NCBI GenBank assembly: GCA_947626945.1 | Contig: CANQUC010000002.1 | Span: forward strand, 62,001 to 126,000 | DNA from: an uncultured Lachnospiraceae bacterium | Lineage (GTDB): Bacteria > Bacillota > Clostridia > Lachnospirales > Lachnospiraceae | Direction: 5' to 3' | Length of the DNA: 64,000 bases | Shown here: positions 43,701-51,156 of the stretch, one piece after another | Position numbering within the stretch: position 1 is the first letter of the stretch | Layout: the number at the start of each line of letters is the position of its first letter | Made by a program: the position numbers and the translations under genes | Notes under the pieces: generated by a model | Told to the model about the DNA's origin: nothing | The model's database searches: none | The model's input: the letters and a program-made list of their open reading frames with translations, nothing else

Positions 43701-45023
43701 GAGCATCATGTGCAGCGGGAAGTAAAGCCCGCCAATTACGACCGGATCATCTTTACAAAAGAAATGCGGAAGAATTATACCATTCTCTGTCCCCAGATGT
43801 CTCCCATCCATTTTGAGATTCTGGAACCGGCGCTGAGATCCTGCGGTTATCAGGTTCAGATTTTGCCCAACGATAACCGGGCCGCCGTGGACATGGGACT
43901 GAAATTTGTAAACAATGACGCCTGCTTTCCCTCTCTGATGGTAGTAGGCCAGATTATGGACGCCGTTTTATCAGGCAAGTATGACGTAAACCGGATCGCG
44001 GTGGTCATCACCCAGACCGGCGGCGGCTGCAGAGCCTCCAACTACATCGGATTCATCCGGCGGGCGCTGGAAAAGGCCGGCTACGGTCACATTCCCGTAA
44101 TATCCCTGAATCTCAGCGGAATGGAGTCCAACCCGGGCTTTAACCTGAAATCTTATCCGCTGATCAAAAAGGCCCTGTTCTCCCTGATCTTCGGCGACAT
44201 CTTTATGCGGACCCTTTACCGGGTGCGGCCCTATGAAAAGGAACCCGGCTCTGCCAATGCCCTTCATGAGAAATGGCGGAAGGTCTGCCAGGATTTTGTG
44301 GGAAGCAAGCACCCGACCATTTACCGGTTCAGAAAGCTGTGCCGGGAGATTATTGAGGATTTTGACCGGCTCCCCATAACTGACGAGAAAAAACCTACCG
44401 TAGGCATTGTAGGGGAGATCCTGGTAAAATTCCTGCCGGCCGCCAACAACTATCTGGTAGAGCTTCTGGAAGCGGAGGGCGCTCAGGCAGTGGTGCCGGA
44501 TCTGACAGATTTCCTTATGTACTGCTTTAAAAACGCGGAGTTTAAGGCAACCCATCTGGGCATGAAAAAATCCACCGCCGTCTTCTGCCGTCTTGGCATC
44601 AACGCCATGGAATGGTTCCGGGGCGCCGCCAAAAAGGCCTTTGAAAAAAGCCAGCGGTTTACTCCTCCGGTACATATCGATCGGCTGGCAGAAATGGCCT
44701 CTTCCATTGTCTCTCTGGGCAATCAGACCGGCGAGGGCTGGTTCCTGACAGGAGAAATGATGGAACTGATTCACAGCGGCACAAACAACATTGTCTGTAC
44801 CCAGCCTTTTGCCTGTCTCCCCAACCATGTGGTGGGCAAGGGCGTGATCAAAGCCCTGCGCCATCAGTATCCCATGTCCAACATTGTGGCCATTGACTAC
44901 GATCCCGGCGCCAGTGAGGTAAACCAGCTGAACCGGCTGAAGCTGATGCTTTCCACTGCCCATAAGAATCTGCAGGCAGAGCTTGCCGCAAAGTCCGACG
45001 AAAAACAAAAACAGGCAGGGTAA
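40740..45023 (+). CDS. 2-hydroxyacyl-CoA dehydratase activator-like protein (BadF/BcrA type plus DUF2229)
   Basis: Very large cytoplasmic protein of 1427 residues. Two tandem BadF/BadG/BcrA-type ASKHA ATPase domains are visible: the first starts [17 protein letters not shown] (about residue 6), the second [17 protein letters not shown] (about 323). Each has cysteine motifs of the [4Fe-4S] activator kind ([14 protein letters not shown] and [15 protein letters not shown]). A C-terminal half of about 700 residues follows, of the DUF2229/dehydratase-related class with repeated Cys such as [13 protein letters not shown] and [13 protein letters not shown]. In related enzymes ATP hydrolysis drives electron transfer that activates a dehydratase subunit. 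Here no dehydratase gene is adjacent and the gene stands alone. The substrate is unknown. Confidence 0.88.
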   Translation: MPNHLHLLGIDIGSTTVKIAILDDSHHLVFSDYERHFANIQETLSSLLDKAYKKLGDLTLSPMITGSGGLTLAKHLGVPFVQEVIAVSTALTEYAPQTDVAIELGGEDAKIIYFEGGNVEQRMNGICAGGTGSFIDQMASLLQTDAEGLNTYAKDYRVLYPIAARCGVFAKSDIQPLINEGATKEDLAASIFQAVVNQTISGLACGKPIRGHVAFLGGPLHFLTELKQAFIRTLNLDEEHIIAPDHSHLFAAIGSAMNYRTDVAVSLSGMRAKLSSDIKMEFEVERMEPLFRNQEEYETFKARHAGHHVHTAPLETYSGNCFLGVDAGSTTTKVALVGEDGSLLYSFYSNNNGSPLLTTIKAIQEIYSKLPQSARIVRSCSTGYGEALIKSALMLDEGEVETVSHYYAAAFFNPQVDCILDIGGQDMKCIKIKNQTVDSVQLNEACSSGCGSFIETFAKSLNYSVEDFAEAALFAEHPIDLGTRCTVFMNSKVKQAQKEGASVADISAGLAYSVIKNALFKVIKISDPKDLGSHVVVQGGTFYNNAVLRSFEKISGCECVRPDIAGIMGAFGAALIARERFRDGCSTTMLSIDDINDLQFETSMARCKGCTNSCLLTINRFSGNRKFISGNRCERGLGQEKNKENIPNLFEYKNERLFNYTSLSKEEAVRGTVGIPRVLNMYENYPFWHTFFTALGYRVVLSPTSNRKIYELGIESIPSESECYPAKLAHGHVSWLIRKGIKYIFYPCIPYERVEFNDANNHYNCPIVTSYAENIKNNVDELQGGDIVFENPFLSFTSLDIISDRLVEEFTKNHQIPEPEIREAARKAWEEQESVRRDIRQKGEETLAYLKKTGKRGIVLAGRPYHVDPEINHGIPEMINGYGLAVLTEDSISHLHQVERPLIVMDQWMYHSRLYAAANFVKTRDDLDLIQLNSFGCGLDAVTTDAVSDILCNSGKIYTVLKIDEVNNLGAARIRIRSLLSAIRVREEHHVQREVKPANYDRIIFTKEMRKNYTILCPQMSPIHFEILEPALRSCGYQVQILPNDNRAAVDMGLKFVNNDACFPSLMVVGQIMDAVLSGKYDVNRIAVVITQTGGGCRASNYIGFIRRALEKAGYGHIPVISLNLSGMESNPGFNLKSYPLIKKALFSLIFGDIFMRTLYRVRPYEKEPGSANALHEKWRKVCQDFVGSKHPTIYRFRKLCREIIEDFDRLPITDEKKPTVGIVGEILVKFLPAANNYLVELLEAEGAQAVVPDLTDFLMYCFKNAEFKATHLGMKKSTAVFCRLGINAMEWFRGAAKKAFEKSQRFTPPVHIDRLAEMASSIVSLGNQTGEGWFLTGEMMELIHSGTNNIVCTQPFACLPNHVVGKGVIKALRHQYPMSNIVAIDYDPGASEVNQLNRLKLMLSTAHKNLQAELAAKSDEKQKQAG

Positions 45024-45048
45024 AGGCCCCTGCCTGATGGCGAAAATG

Positions 45049-45098
45049 AAAAGAGGACATTTCGCAGGTCATTGAAATGACCGGAAATGTCCTCTTTT
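45049..45098. terminator. Bidirectional terminator between the activator gene and rpiB
   Basis: Stem AAAAGAGGACATTT / AAATGTCCTCTTTT (45049-45062 and 45085-45098) enclosing a smaller hairpin (GGTCATT..ATGACC). It serves both convergent genes. Confidence 0.9.
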
Positions 45099-45105
45099 GA
45101 TGCAA

Positions 45106-45537
45106 TCAATCTACTTCCAACATACTCACCCGGCGCACATGCCGTTCCGCGCCGGAAAATTCCGTGTTTAAAAAGGTATCTACGATCTTTAAGGCAAGCC
45201 CCGGACCGACCACTCTGGCTCCCATCGCCAGAATATTGGCGTCGTTGTGCAGCCGGGTGGCTTCCGCGCTGAAACAGTCATGGCACAGGGCCGCTCTTGC
45301 TCCCTTTACCTTGTTTGCCGCAATGCTGATGCCAATGCCGGTACCGCAGATAATAATGCCCCTGTCACATTCTCCGGACACCACAGCCCGCGCCACCGCT
45401 TTTCCGTAAACCGGATAATCGCATGGCTCCTCACTGTAGCTGCCAAAATCCTTATATTCCAGTCCAAGCTCCTCCAGGTGCCGGATCACTTCCTGTTTCA
45501 AACGGTACGCCGCCTGATCGCTGCCAAGTGCTATCAT
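45106..45537 (-). CDS. rpiB: Ribose-5-phosphate isomerase B
   Basis: Interconverts ribose 5-phosphate and ribulose 5-phosphate. It is 143 residues, normal length. Family features are MIALGSDQAAYRLKQEV, YPVYGKAVARAV, GIIICGTGIGISIAANKVKGARA with the catalytic Cys, and HNDANILAMGARVVGP. The ATG follows GGAGGTCACAGT. It has its own promoter in the gap after bioY and a shared terminator downstream. It fits the nucleoside-pentose salvage theme with deoC and xpt. Confidence 0.95.
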   Translation of the reverse strand: MIALGSDQAAYRLKQEVIRHLEELGLEYKDFGSYSEEPCDYPVYGKAVARAVVSGECDRGIIICGTGIGISIAANKVKGARAALCHDCFSAEATRLHNDANILAMGARVVGPGLALKIVDTFLNTEFSGAERHVRRVSMLEVD

Positions 45538-45569
45538 ACTGTGACCTCCTGTTTCTCATGATAGAAAAT

Positions 45570-45598
45570 ATTGTACTCCAGGCGGTTTTTGCTGTCAA
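45570..45598 (-). promoter_or_regulatory. rpiB promoter
   Basis: Minus-strand TTGACA (45593-45598) and TACAAT (45570-45575) with a 17-base spacer, about 32 bases before the start codon. Confidence 0.75.
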
Positions 45599-45637
45599 GA
45601 GATACATCCGGCGGTACGGATTGATCGTCCTGCACGG

Positions 45638-46222
45638 TCAGACCGCCCTTTGGCTCACTACTCCCGCCCGAACCAGACCGTTTCGGACCGCAAGCGCCAG
45701 AAAATACCCGGCGGCCACAGACAGTACATCTTTCAGGATAAACGGCATGCTCACGCTGAGAAAGGAGGGCCAAAGTGCATTTTTGCTTACAAAGGAATAC
45801 CAGAATGTCCCTGCCAGATGACACAGCGCCAGGCCCCCAAGTCCCAGCGCGATCCCAAGCACAGCGTTTTTTCTCTGCTTTTTCAGCTTTGCGCCCCCAA
45901 GGACGCCGCACAAAAGAACCATAGGCAGAAATCCCCACAGAAATCCTCCCGTCAGACCAAGAAGACAGCCCGCGCCGCCCTTTAGTCCTGTAAACACCGG
46001 TACCCCCACCGCTCCCAAAAGCAGGTAGACCCCGTAGGAGACGCCGCCCCACCGCCATCCAAGCAGATAACCGCAGAGGGCGATTCCAAATGTCTGCATG
46101 GAAATGGGAACCCCCGCGGGCAGGGGGATGGAAATCTGTGACAGCACGGCCAGAAGCGCCGTACAGACCGCTGTCATGACCAGATTCATTGTCGTCATAT
46201 TTTGATTGGGTTCTTTCACCAT
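45638..46222 (-). CDS. bioY: Biotin ECF transporter S component BioY
   Basis: Substrate-binding membrane subunit of a biotin energy-coupling-factor importer. It is 194 residues with about six hydrophobic helices and the family segments LAVLSQISIPLPAGVPISMQTFGIALCGYLLG and FTGLKGGAGCLLGLTGGFLWGF. The ATG at 46222 has GGAG 6-7 bases upstream and lies in the last codons of birA, a 7-base overlap. No EcfA/EcfT genes are near, so it is expected to use the shared ECF module or to act on its own. The presence of the BirA operator just upstream of birA suggests biotin control. Confidence 0.94.
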   Translation of the reverse strand: MVKEPNQNMTTMNLVMTAVCTALLAVLSQISIPLPAGVPISMQTFGIALCGYLLGWRWGGVSYGVYLLLGAVGVPVFTGLKGGAGCLLGLTGGFLWGFLPMVLLCGVLGGAKLKKQRKNAVLGIALGLGGLALCHLAGTFWYSFVSKNALWPSFLSVSMPFILKDVLSVAAGYFLALAVRNGLVRAGVVSQRAV

Positions 46223-47211
46223 GATTCTCCTTCCTTTGCGCGGATACGGATTTCTCCGGAATGAAGCGTCTTTTTCTCTCCGTCTGCGGACTCTACCAGC
46301 AAACCTCCGTCCTCTTCAATATCCAGCACCCTCACCAGTTCTTTTTCCTTTCCTGACCAGGCCTCCACCTCTCTGCCGATGACCGCAGAGCGTTCCCTGT
46401 ATGTTTTCAGGTAGGCTTTTTCTGACAGCCTGCCGTAATATCCCATAAAAATCGACAGGATCTCTCCGATCAGTCTGTTACGCATATCGCCGCTGCACGG
46501 TTTTCTTCCAAACAGAGAGCCCACAATGCCCTGCAGCTCCTTTGAAAAACCCTCCTCCGGCTCTTTTACGTTGACGCCGATTCCAAGAACCGCGTAGGCA
46601 AGTCCGCCGGACTCAAAATCCACCGACGCTTCCGTCAGGATCCCGCAGATCTTTTTTCCATCCAGCAGCACGTCGTTCACCCATTTGATCTCTGTTTCCA
46701 GCCCCGCGGCACGGCTGATCCCTTCCGAGACCGCTGCCGCCGCGCAGACGGTGATCATCAGCGCGTCCTTTTGAGAACAGTCCGGACGGAGCAGAAGACT
46801 GAAATAAATTCCCGTATCCGGAGGGGACTGAAACGCTCTGCCGCTCCTGCCCTTTCCCGCGGTCTGTCTGTTGGCGGCAATCACAAGGCCTTCCGGCGCG
46901 CCTTTTTCGGCCATCTGCTTTAAAAGCGTATTGGTGGAAGTCACCTCCGGAAAAACCTGCACCGTCAGGTTCTTTGCTTCCCCTGTCAGATATTTTTCGA
47001 TGCTTTCTTTGGTCAGCATCCCATCCTCCTCCAGAAGACAGTACCCCTTATTGGTAACCGCCCGGATCTGATGTCCGTCTTTCTGTAAGCTGCGAACAGC
47101 TTTCCAGACAGAATTGCGGCTTACATAAAGCTCCCCGGCAATGCGGCTGCCGGAATAATACTGCCCCCGGTTGTTCTCCAGAAGACGCAGTACTTCTGAT
47201 TTGATGGTCAT
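46216..47211 (-). CDS. birA: Biotin ligase / biotin operon repressor BirA
   Basis: Attaches biotin to acetyl-CoA carboxylase and, as a dimer with biotinyl-AMP, binds DNA. It is 331 residues. An N-terminal winged helix-turn-helix (YYSGSRIAGELYVSRNSVWKAVRSL, about residues 18-42) makes this the regulatory class II type. The catalytic domain has EVTSTNTLLKQMAEKG, the biotin loop AGKGRSGRAFQSPPDTGIYFSLLLRP, and EIKWVNDVLLDGKKICGIL. The C-terminal domain resembles SH3. The start ATG is preceded only by a weak AGAGAA site. It is transcribed first, with bioY after it. The operator and promoter upstream (47273-47325) point to autoregulation. Confidence 0.96.
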   Translation of the reverse strand: MTIKSEVLRLLENNRGQYYSGSRIAGELYVSRNSVWKAVRSLQKDGHQIRAVTNKGYCLLEEDGMLTKESIEKYLTGEAKNLTVQVFPEVTSTNTLLKQMAEKGAPEGLVIAANRQTAGKGRSGRAFQSPPDTGIYFSLLLRPDCSQKDALMITVCAAAAVSEGISRAAGLETEIKWVNDVLLDGKKICGILTEASVDFESGGLAYAVLGIGVNVKEPEEGFSKELQGIVGSLFGRKPCSGDMRNRLIGEILSIFMGYYGRLSEKAYLKTYRERSAVIGREVEAWSGKEKELVRVLDIEEDGGLLVESADGEKKTLHSGEIRIRAKEGESW

Positions 47212-47272
47212 ATCAATCGTTCTCTTTCTGCCTTCCCGGCCATGGAATCCTTCGTTTCTTTCTTACCGGTTC

Positions 47273-47300
47273 ATTGTATCATAAAAAAATCGATTGTCAA
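47273..47300 (-). promoter_or_regulatory. birA-bioY promoter
   Basis: Minus-strand TTGACA (47295-47300) and TACAAT (47273-47278) with a 16-base spacer. The -35 box lies inside the BirA operator. Confidence 0.8.
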
Positions 47301-47325
47301 CTTTTCTGATAAAAAAGGTGACAAT
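47293..47325. promoter_or_regulatory. BirA operator
   Basis: Inverted repeat ATTGTCAAC-N15-GGTGACAAT, eight of nine arm positions symmetric. It matches the Firmicutes BirA pattern TTGTnAAC-N15-GTTnACAA known from comparative studies. Overlap with the -35 box explains repression. Confidence 0.8.
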
Positions 47326-47355
47326 CGATGAATGTAATCTATGTTCCCCGATGCT

Positions 47356-47547
47356 TTATTTTTCTTCCAGTTCTTTTTTTCGTTTGGTCATCAGTCCGCC
47401 GATCCGCCCGGTTTCTTTTGCCGACAAGGATTTCCATCCGCTTGTCTTTACCTTTTCCAGAAGCCCCAGCTCTTCGGCGATCTCGTATTTCAGTTGTTCC
47501 CGCTGCCGCTCCTCCGGGGTCATCTCATGTTTTTGCTGAAATCCCAT
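47356..47547 (-). CDS. Alpha/beta-type small acid-soluble spore protein (SASP)
   Basis: Small protein of 63 residues that would coat DNA in dormant spores. The core KYEIAEELGLLEKVKTSGWKSLSAKETGRIGGLMTKRKKEL matches the clostridial alpha/beta SASP pattern, with YEIA as the germination-protease site and GRIGG near the C-terminus. The ATG at 47547 is chosen because AGGAG lies about 10 bases upstream; a GTG three codons earlier is too close to it. A sigma-G-like promoter precedes it, consistent with expression in the forespore. The gene sits alone between birA and the microcompartment genes. Confidence 0.82.
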   Translation of the reverse strand: MGFQQKHEMTPEERQREQLKYEIAEELGLLEKVKTSGWKSLSAKETGRIGGLMTKRKKELEEK

Positions 47548-47576
47548 ATCCGTCACACTCCTTTTCTTTTATGTAG

Positions 47577-47607
47577 GAGTATGGCCTATCCCGCCATAAT
47601 TTATTCA
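47577..47607 (-). promoter_or_regulatory. Sigma-G-type promoter of the SASP gene
   Basis: Minus-strand TGAATA (47602-47607) and CATACTC (47577-47583) with an 18-base spacer, close to the sigma-G consensus TGNATA-N17/18-CATACTA. The -35 box overlaps the stop codon of the upstream GTPase gene. Confidence 0.7.
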
Positions 47608-48110
47608 ACAGCGGTTATTTCATCCCATTCATTCAGGCCCAGGTTTTGCCTGCGCATGGCCTGCTCCATAGTAAGAGGCGGCAGATCGTCCTCCAGGTAC
47701 TCCATCAGTTCCCGAACCCCTTCTCCGGTTACATTGCTTACATGAAAAATGCGAAGACATCCGGCGTCCCGCATCCATTGCTCCACCATGGGAATATTGG
47801 CATAAGGGGAATCCGTCTTTGTGATGATGCCGATCAGCGGCCGGAGTATGAATGACCGCAGGCAGGGGCAAAACAGGTTGTAGGGCTCATCCGCAGCCTG
47901 AACGATCGCCACCACATCGGATTCAAAAGAAAAACATGCCAGACCGACGCTGAAGCGCTTCGATTCGGCATATTCTCCCGGCGTGTCAATGACATCTTCT
48001 TCCGAATTGGTATACTGGGTTTTTACATAGTGAAGCTCTTCCCCTTTTAACACCTGTGTCAGAGAGGTCTTGCCGGCTTCGCTTCTTCCCATCAAAAACA
48101 GCTTTTTCAT
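47601..48110 (-). CDS. EutP/PduV-family small GTPase
   Basis: Ras-like GTPase of 169 residues of the family linked to bacterial microcompartments. The P-loop is LMGRSEAGKTS (about 5-15), G3 is VIDTPGEYAE, and G4 is IITKTDSP. PduV is thought to link microcompartments to cytoskeletal positioning, and EutP may act as a kinase. The ATG at 48110 is 17 bases after the stop of the shell protein gene, preceded by AGCAGG; a start further upstream would overlap that gene. It is the last gene of a three-gene set with two shell proteins and no enzyme. Confidence 0.88.
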   Translation of the reverse strand: MKKLFLMGRSEAGKTSLTQVLKGEELHYVKTQYTNSEEDVIDTPGEYAESKRFSVGLACFSFESDVVAIVQAADEPYNLFCPCLRSFILRPLIGIITKTDSPYANIPMVEQWMRDAGCLRIFHVSNVTGEGVRELMEYLEDDLPPLTMEQAMRRQNLGLNEWDEITAVE

Positions 48111-48126
48111 ATTACGGCCTGCTTTC

Positions 48127-48555
48127 CTAACTTCTGTGGATCCGGCAGATCCGAAATCCAAGGTCCTCCTGAAAGGAACGGATTACCTCTTCTACCGCAG
48201 TCTGTACCTGCACAAGCCCTCCGGTAATGATCAGCGTTCCGCAGAACCGGTCCATAAAACCGATCTCAATATCCGCGCTTTTCACAGCGATATCCGCGGC
48301 GGCCACAACCGCTTCCCAGGGGGTAAACCGCATCAGCCCCACGGTCTCTCCCGTATGGTCTTCCCCCTCATGGACGCCAATATGCAGCCCCAGATTCTGG
48401 TAGACCCTTTCCTGAGACGATCCGATGATGTGGGCCAGACAGACTTCCTTTCCCGGCACCCGCACGCGGGTCATCCGAAGCTTTTTTCCCTTCAGATGCT
48501 CATAATCGTCATGAAACAGCTTTTCCAATAATTGCTCTTTTGTCAGATGGGCCAC
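48127..48555 (-). CDS. Microcompartment shell protein, EutS/PduU-type (paralog 2)
   Basis: BMC-domain shell protein of 142 residues of the circularly permuted EutS/PduU type. The N-terminal extension (MAHLTKEQLLEKLFHDDYEHLKGKK) is longer than in its neighbour. Family segments are RVRVPGKEVCLAHIIG, VGLMRFTPWEAVVAAADIAVKSADIEIGFMDRFCGTLIITGG and VQTAVEEVIRSF. The permuted hexamers form a beta-barrel-capped tile in the shell facet. About 50 percent of the core residues match the next gene upstream, so the two look like an old tandem duplication. It is cotranscribed with the GTPase gene downstream. Confidence 0.9.
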   Translation of the reverse strand: MAHLTKEQLLEKLFHDDYEHLKGKKLRMTRVRVPGKEVCLAHIIGSSQERVYQNLGLHIGVHEGEDHTGETVGLMRFTPWEAVVAAADIAVKSADIEIGFMDRFCGTLIITGGLVQVQTAVEEVIRSFQEDLGFRICRIHRS

Positions 48556-48566
48556 AACAGCACTTC

Positions 48567-48932
48567 CTATCTCTTTGTTATGCCGCAGACTACATAGCCC
48601 AGGGTATCACGGAAAAAGTCCACAATCTCCGTCAGGGCAGACATCACGTCGGAAATCTCGCCTGTAATGATCAGCGTTCCCGTAAACCGGTCCGCAAACC
48701 CCAGATAAACATTTCCGCTTTTTACCGCGATATCCGACGCGATCACAGCGGACTCCGGCGGCGTCATATTCATGATCCCAATGGCAGAGGAGCCATAGTC
48801 AACCTGGGGATTCAGTCCCAGCTTCTGATATACGATGGGAGCCGGGCCGCCCATTACATGGGCAAAGGTAATCTCCTTTCCGGCTACGGTTTCCTGTACG
48901 ATCCTAATCTGTTCCTCATGCTTATCTGACAT
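48567..48932 (-). CDS. Microcompartment shell protein, EutS/PduU-type (paralog 1)
   Basis: BMC-domain shell protein of 121 residues, circularly permuted type, close to EutS/PduU. Segments: QETVAGKEITFAHVMGGP, IGIMNMTPPESAVIASDIAVKSGNVYLGFADRFTGTLIITGE and VMSALTEIVDFF. The ATG at 48932 is preceded by AAGGA about 10 bases away. It starts a three-gene shell set; no BMC-H, BMC-T, BMC-P vertex protein or encapsulated dehydratase or alcohol dehydrogenase is within the window. The set could be a satellite locus for a microcompartment encoded elsewhere. Confidence 0.9.
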   Translation of the reverse strand: MSDKHEEQIRIVQETVAGKEITFAHVMGGPAPIVYQKLGLNPQVDYGSSAIGIMNMTPPESAVIASDIAVKSGNVYLGFADRFTGTLIITGEISDVMSALTEIVDFFRDTLGYVVCGITKR

Positions 48933-48983
48933 TTTCGCAGATCCTTTCTTCATCAGCTAAAAAAACAGGAGACGTGGCAGACT

Positions 48984-49238
48984 TTACGGTGTTGGCGTAG
49001 TCTGCTGCAGTGTTTCCAGATAATCATCCAGCGGAGCCGTATGGACGTTTTCCGCGTCCGTGCCTTTCCGGTCCTTTGTCAGATAGCTGTAGCCGGACCA
49101 GAAGATCCATCCTGCCAGCGCCAGACAAACTATGGCAATTAAAACCCGCGCCACGATCTTCTGAATTTTCTGCTTTTTCAGAATCTGCTTTCTGTTCTTC
49201 TTATCTTCCTTATACTGTTTTACTTTTTCTGTGCTCAT
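48984..49238 (-). CDS. Small single-pass membrane protein
   Basis: Protein of 84 residues. It begins STEKVKQYKEDKKNRKQILKK (highly basic, cytoplasmic), then a transmembrane helix (IVARVLIAIVCLALAGWIFWSGY, about residues 29-51), then a short polar tail ending in TPTP. The ATG at 49238 follows GGAGAG. No family recognised. It lies 51 bases upstream of the shell gene, so it may be cotranscribed with the microcompartment set, and 36 bases downstream of degV. Confidence 0.72.
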   Translation of the reverse strand: MSTEKVKQYKEDKKNRKQILKKQKIQKIVARVLIAIVCLALAGWIFWSGYSYLTKDRKGTDAENVHTAPLDDYLETLQQTTPTP

Positions 49239-49274
49239 ATGCTCTCCATTCGCAGCTGTATTCACATAAGCGGG

Positions 49275-50111
49275 TCACAGCGTGACAATGATCCCGCCGT
49301 CAGCGGCATACAGCGTACTGATGCCGCCTGTATCAACTAAGATTATATCACGAAAGGATGCCATTTTCAAGAGCTCATCTCGAACCATTTCCGCGCGCTG
49401 CCTGCAATTGCAGTGAGAAATGGCCAGTATTTTCTTCTCGGTGTCCACACCCTGGTCAATAATGTGTCGCACCATCTTTTTCAATGCTTTCTGAATTCCT
49501 CTGGCCTGGTCCAGCTGAATGATCACGCCGTCCCTGGAGCTCATAACCGGCTTTATGTTCAACACCGAGACCACCATGGCCTTCAGGCCTGTCAGCCTGC
49601 CGTTTTTGCGTAGATGATCCAGTGATTCCAGCACAAAATAAGTGTGAAGCCCCTCAATATAAGCGTTTACCTGCTCTGTCACCTGTTCAAAGGACATGCC
49701 GGCCTCCTCGCACTCCCGGATCTTCAGGGCAATGGAGGTTTCTCCCACAGAGGCGGATTTGGAATTGAACACATGAATGTTCTTTTTCCCCACTTCCTCC
49801 AGATACTGGTTTCTGCCTGCCTGGGCGCTGTTGTAGGATCCGCTCAGTTCTGCGGACAGGGTCACCACATACACATTTTCCGCCGGGCAGTCATAATACC
49901 GCATGTAGGTTTCCGGAGACGGACAGGCGGAGCTGGGACATTCAGCGCTGTTTGCCACCTTTTCCAAAAACTGTTTCTGAGAAAAAGTCTCGTCATCCAC
50001 AAAGCTTTCCCCCTCCAGCTCCATGGTCAGCGGCGCATGTACAAAACAGGGGTCTTCTTCCATTTCCGGGGTAAATTCACCGCAGCTGTCAACAATGATC
50101 CGATAACGCAA
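49275..50111 (-). CDS. DegV family protein (fatty-acid binding, FakB-like)
   Basis: Fatty-acid-binding protein of 278 residues (EDD fold). The start is TTG at 50111 behind GGAGGAATACGTT. The first strand MRYRIIVDSCGEF, the loop SSACPSPETYMRYY, the segment VVTLSAELSGSYNSAQAGRN, KSASVGETSIAL and LESLDHLRKNGRLTGL are standard. FakB proteins carry the acyl chain to FakA for phosphorylation; fakA is present at 7852-9519. The gene has no such partner adjacent and is divergent from a HAD phosphatase. Confidence 0.93.
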   Translation of the reverse strand: MRYRIIVDSCGEFTPEMEEDPCFVHAPLTMELEGESFVDDETFSQKQFLEKVANSAECPSSACPSPETYMRYYDCPAENVYVVTLSAELSGSYNSAQAGRNQYLEEVGKKNIHVFNSKSASVGETSIALKIRECEEAGMSFEQVTEQVNAYIEGLHTYFVLESLDHLRKNGRLTGLKAMVVSVLNIKPVMSSRDGVIIQLDQARGIQKALKKMVRHIIDQGVDTEKKILAISHCNCRQRAEMVRDELLKMASFRDIILVDTGGISTLYAADGGIIVTL

Positions 50112-50243
50112 AACGTATTCCTCCTTACACCACGTTCATGTTTTTTTTACTTTTTAACATGGTTTTCAAAACTACTTTTTATAATATCACAATTTTCTTC
50201 CATTGAAAAGCACCTTTTCAAATAAATTTACAGAGAACAGGGT

Positions 50244-50272
50244 TTGACGGAAAGGAATGTTTCCGATATAAT
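50244..50272 (+). promoter_or_regulatory. Promoter of the HAD-M15 operon
   Basis: TTGACG (50244-50249) and TATAAT (50267-50272) with a 17-base spacer. A short palindrome CGGAAA-N6-TTTCCG occupies 50248-50265 within the spacer, a possible operator. Confidence 0.7.
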
Positions 50273-50338
50273 AAAAACATTCGGACAAAGGGGCGCGTTA
50301 TGACGCCTCTGACAAACACAGGAAAAAGAGGGATTATT

Positions 50339-51148
50339 TTGAAAGTGATTTTTACCGATCTGGACGGCACGCTCCTTGCCGACAACAAGGAGATCACCCC
50401 CGGAAACAGAAAGGCAATTTCCGCCGCGCTGGCCCAGGGCAATCAGATCGTTCTGACAAGCGGAAGGCCCCTGCCAAGCGTGCTGAAGCTGGCAAATGAG
50501 CTGGGGCTGGACGGCAGAGGCTGCTACATCATTGCCAGCAACGGCGCCCTGATCTATGACAGCTTTCGGGACAAAATCCTGTTTGAGGCAAGTCTGAAAC
50601 GGGAATATGTCCGTTATCTGATGGACGAGGCCTGGAAGCGGGGCATCCACTGTCATTCCTATTCCAAAAGCCATGTGCTCTGCGAGCATCCCACAAAGGA
50701 GCTGGCGTACTATGAAAATGCCATCCGGCTTTCGGCGCTGATCGTGCCCGATGTGACTTCCTATCTCTCCTACGATCCCTGGAAGGTCATTCTCATTGAC
50801 CGGGATTCCAAGGAGACGCTTCTGAAATTTCAGGCGGATATGGAAGACTGGGCAAAAGATAAATGCGCCAGTATTTTTTCCTGCGAATTCATGCTGGAAT
50901 ACTGTCCCTTTGAAGCCACAAAAGGACGGGCCGTACAGTTTCTGTGTGAAAAGCTGCACATCCCGCCGGAGGGCTCCATTGCCGTGGGAGACGCGGAAAA
51001 TGACATATCCATGATCCGGGCCGCCCATATGGGGGTCGCCATGGCAAACGCCTCTCAGATCACCAAGGACGCTGCGGACGCTGTCACAACCAACGACAAC
51101 AACCATGACGGCTTTGCCGAAATACTGGAAACCTATGTGCTGAAATGA
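50339..51148 (+). CDS. Cof-type HAD-IIB phosphatase
   Basis: Haloacid dehalogenase-type phosphatase of 269 residues. The nucleophile motif is KVIFTDLDGTLLADNK at the N-terminus, motif II is QIVLTSGRPLPS, the cap domain follows, and the C-terminal acidic motif is SIAVGDAENDISMIRAAHMGVAMANA, with the Lys in EATKGRAVQFL. The start is placed at TTG 50339 behind AGAGG because it gives the usual length; an ATG at 50300 with GGGG upstream is an alternative with 13 more residues. The substrate is probably a sugar phosphate or a cofactor phosphate. The M15 peptidase follows immediately. Confidence 0.9.
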   Translation: MKVIFTDLDGTLLADNKEITPGNRKAISAALAQGNQIVLTSGRPLPSVLKLANELGLDGRGCYIIASNGALIYDSFRDKILFEASLKREYVRYLMDEAWKRGIHCHSYSKSHVLCEHPTKELAYYENAIRLSALIVPDVTSYLSYDPWKVILIDRDSKETLLKFQADMEDWAKDKCASIFSCEFMLEYCPFEATKGRAVQFLCEKLHIPPEGSIAVGDAENDISMIRAAHMGVAMANASQITKDAADAVTTNDNNHDGFAEILETYVLK

Positions 51149-51156
51149 GGAATCCC

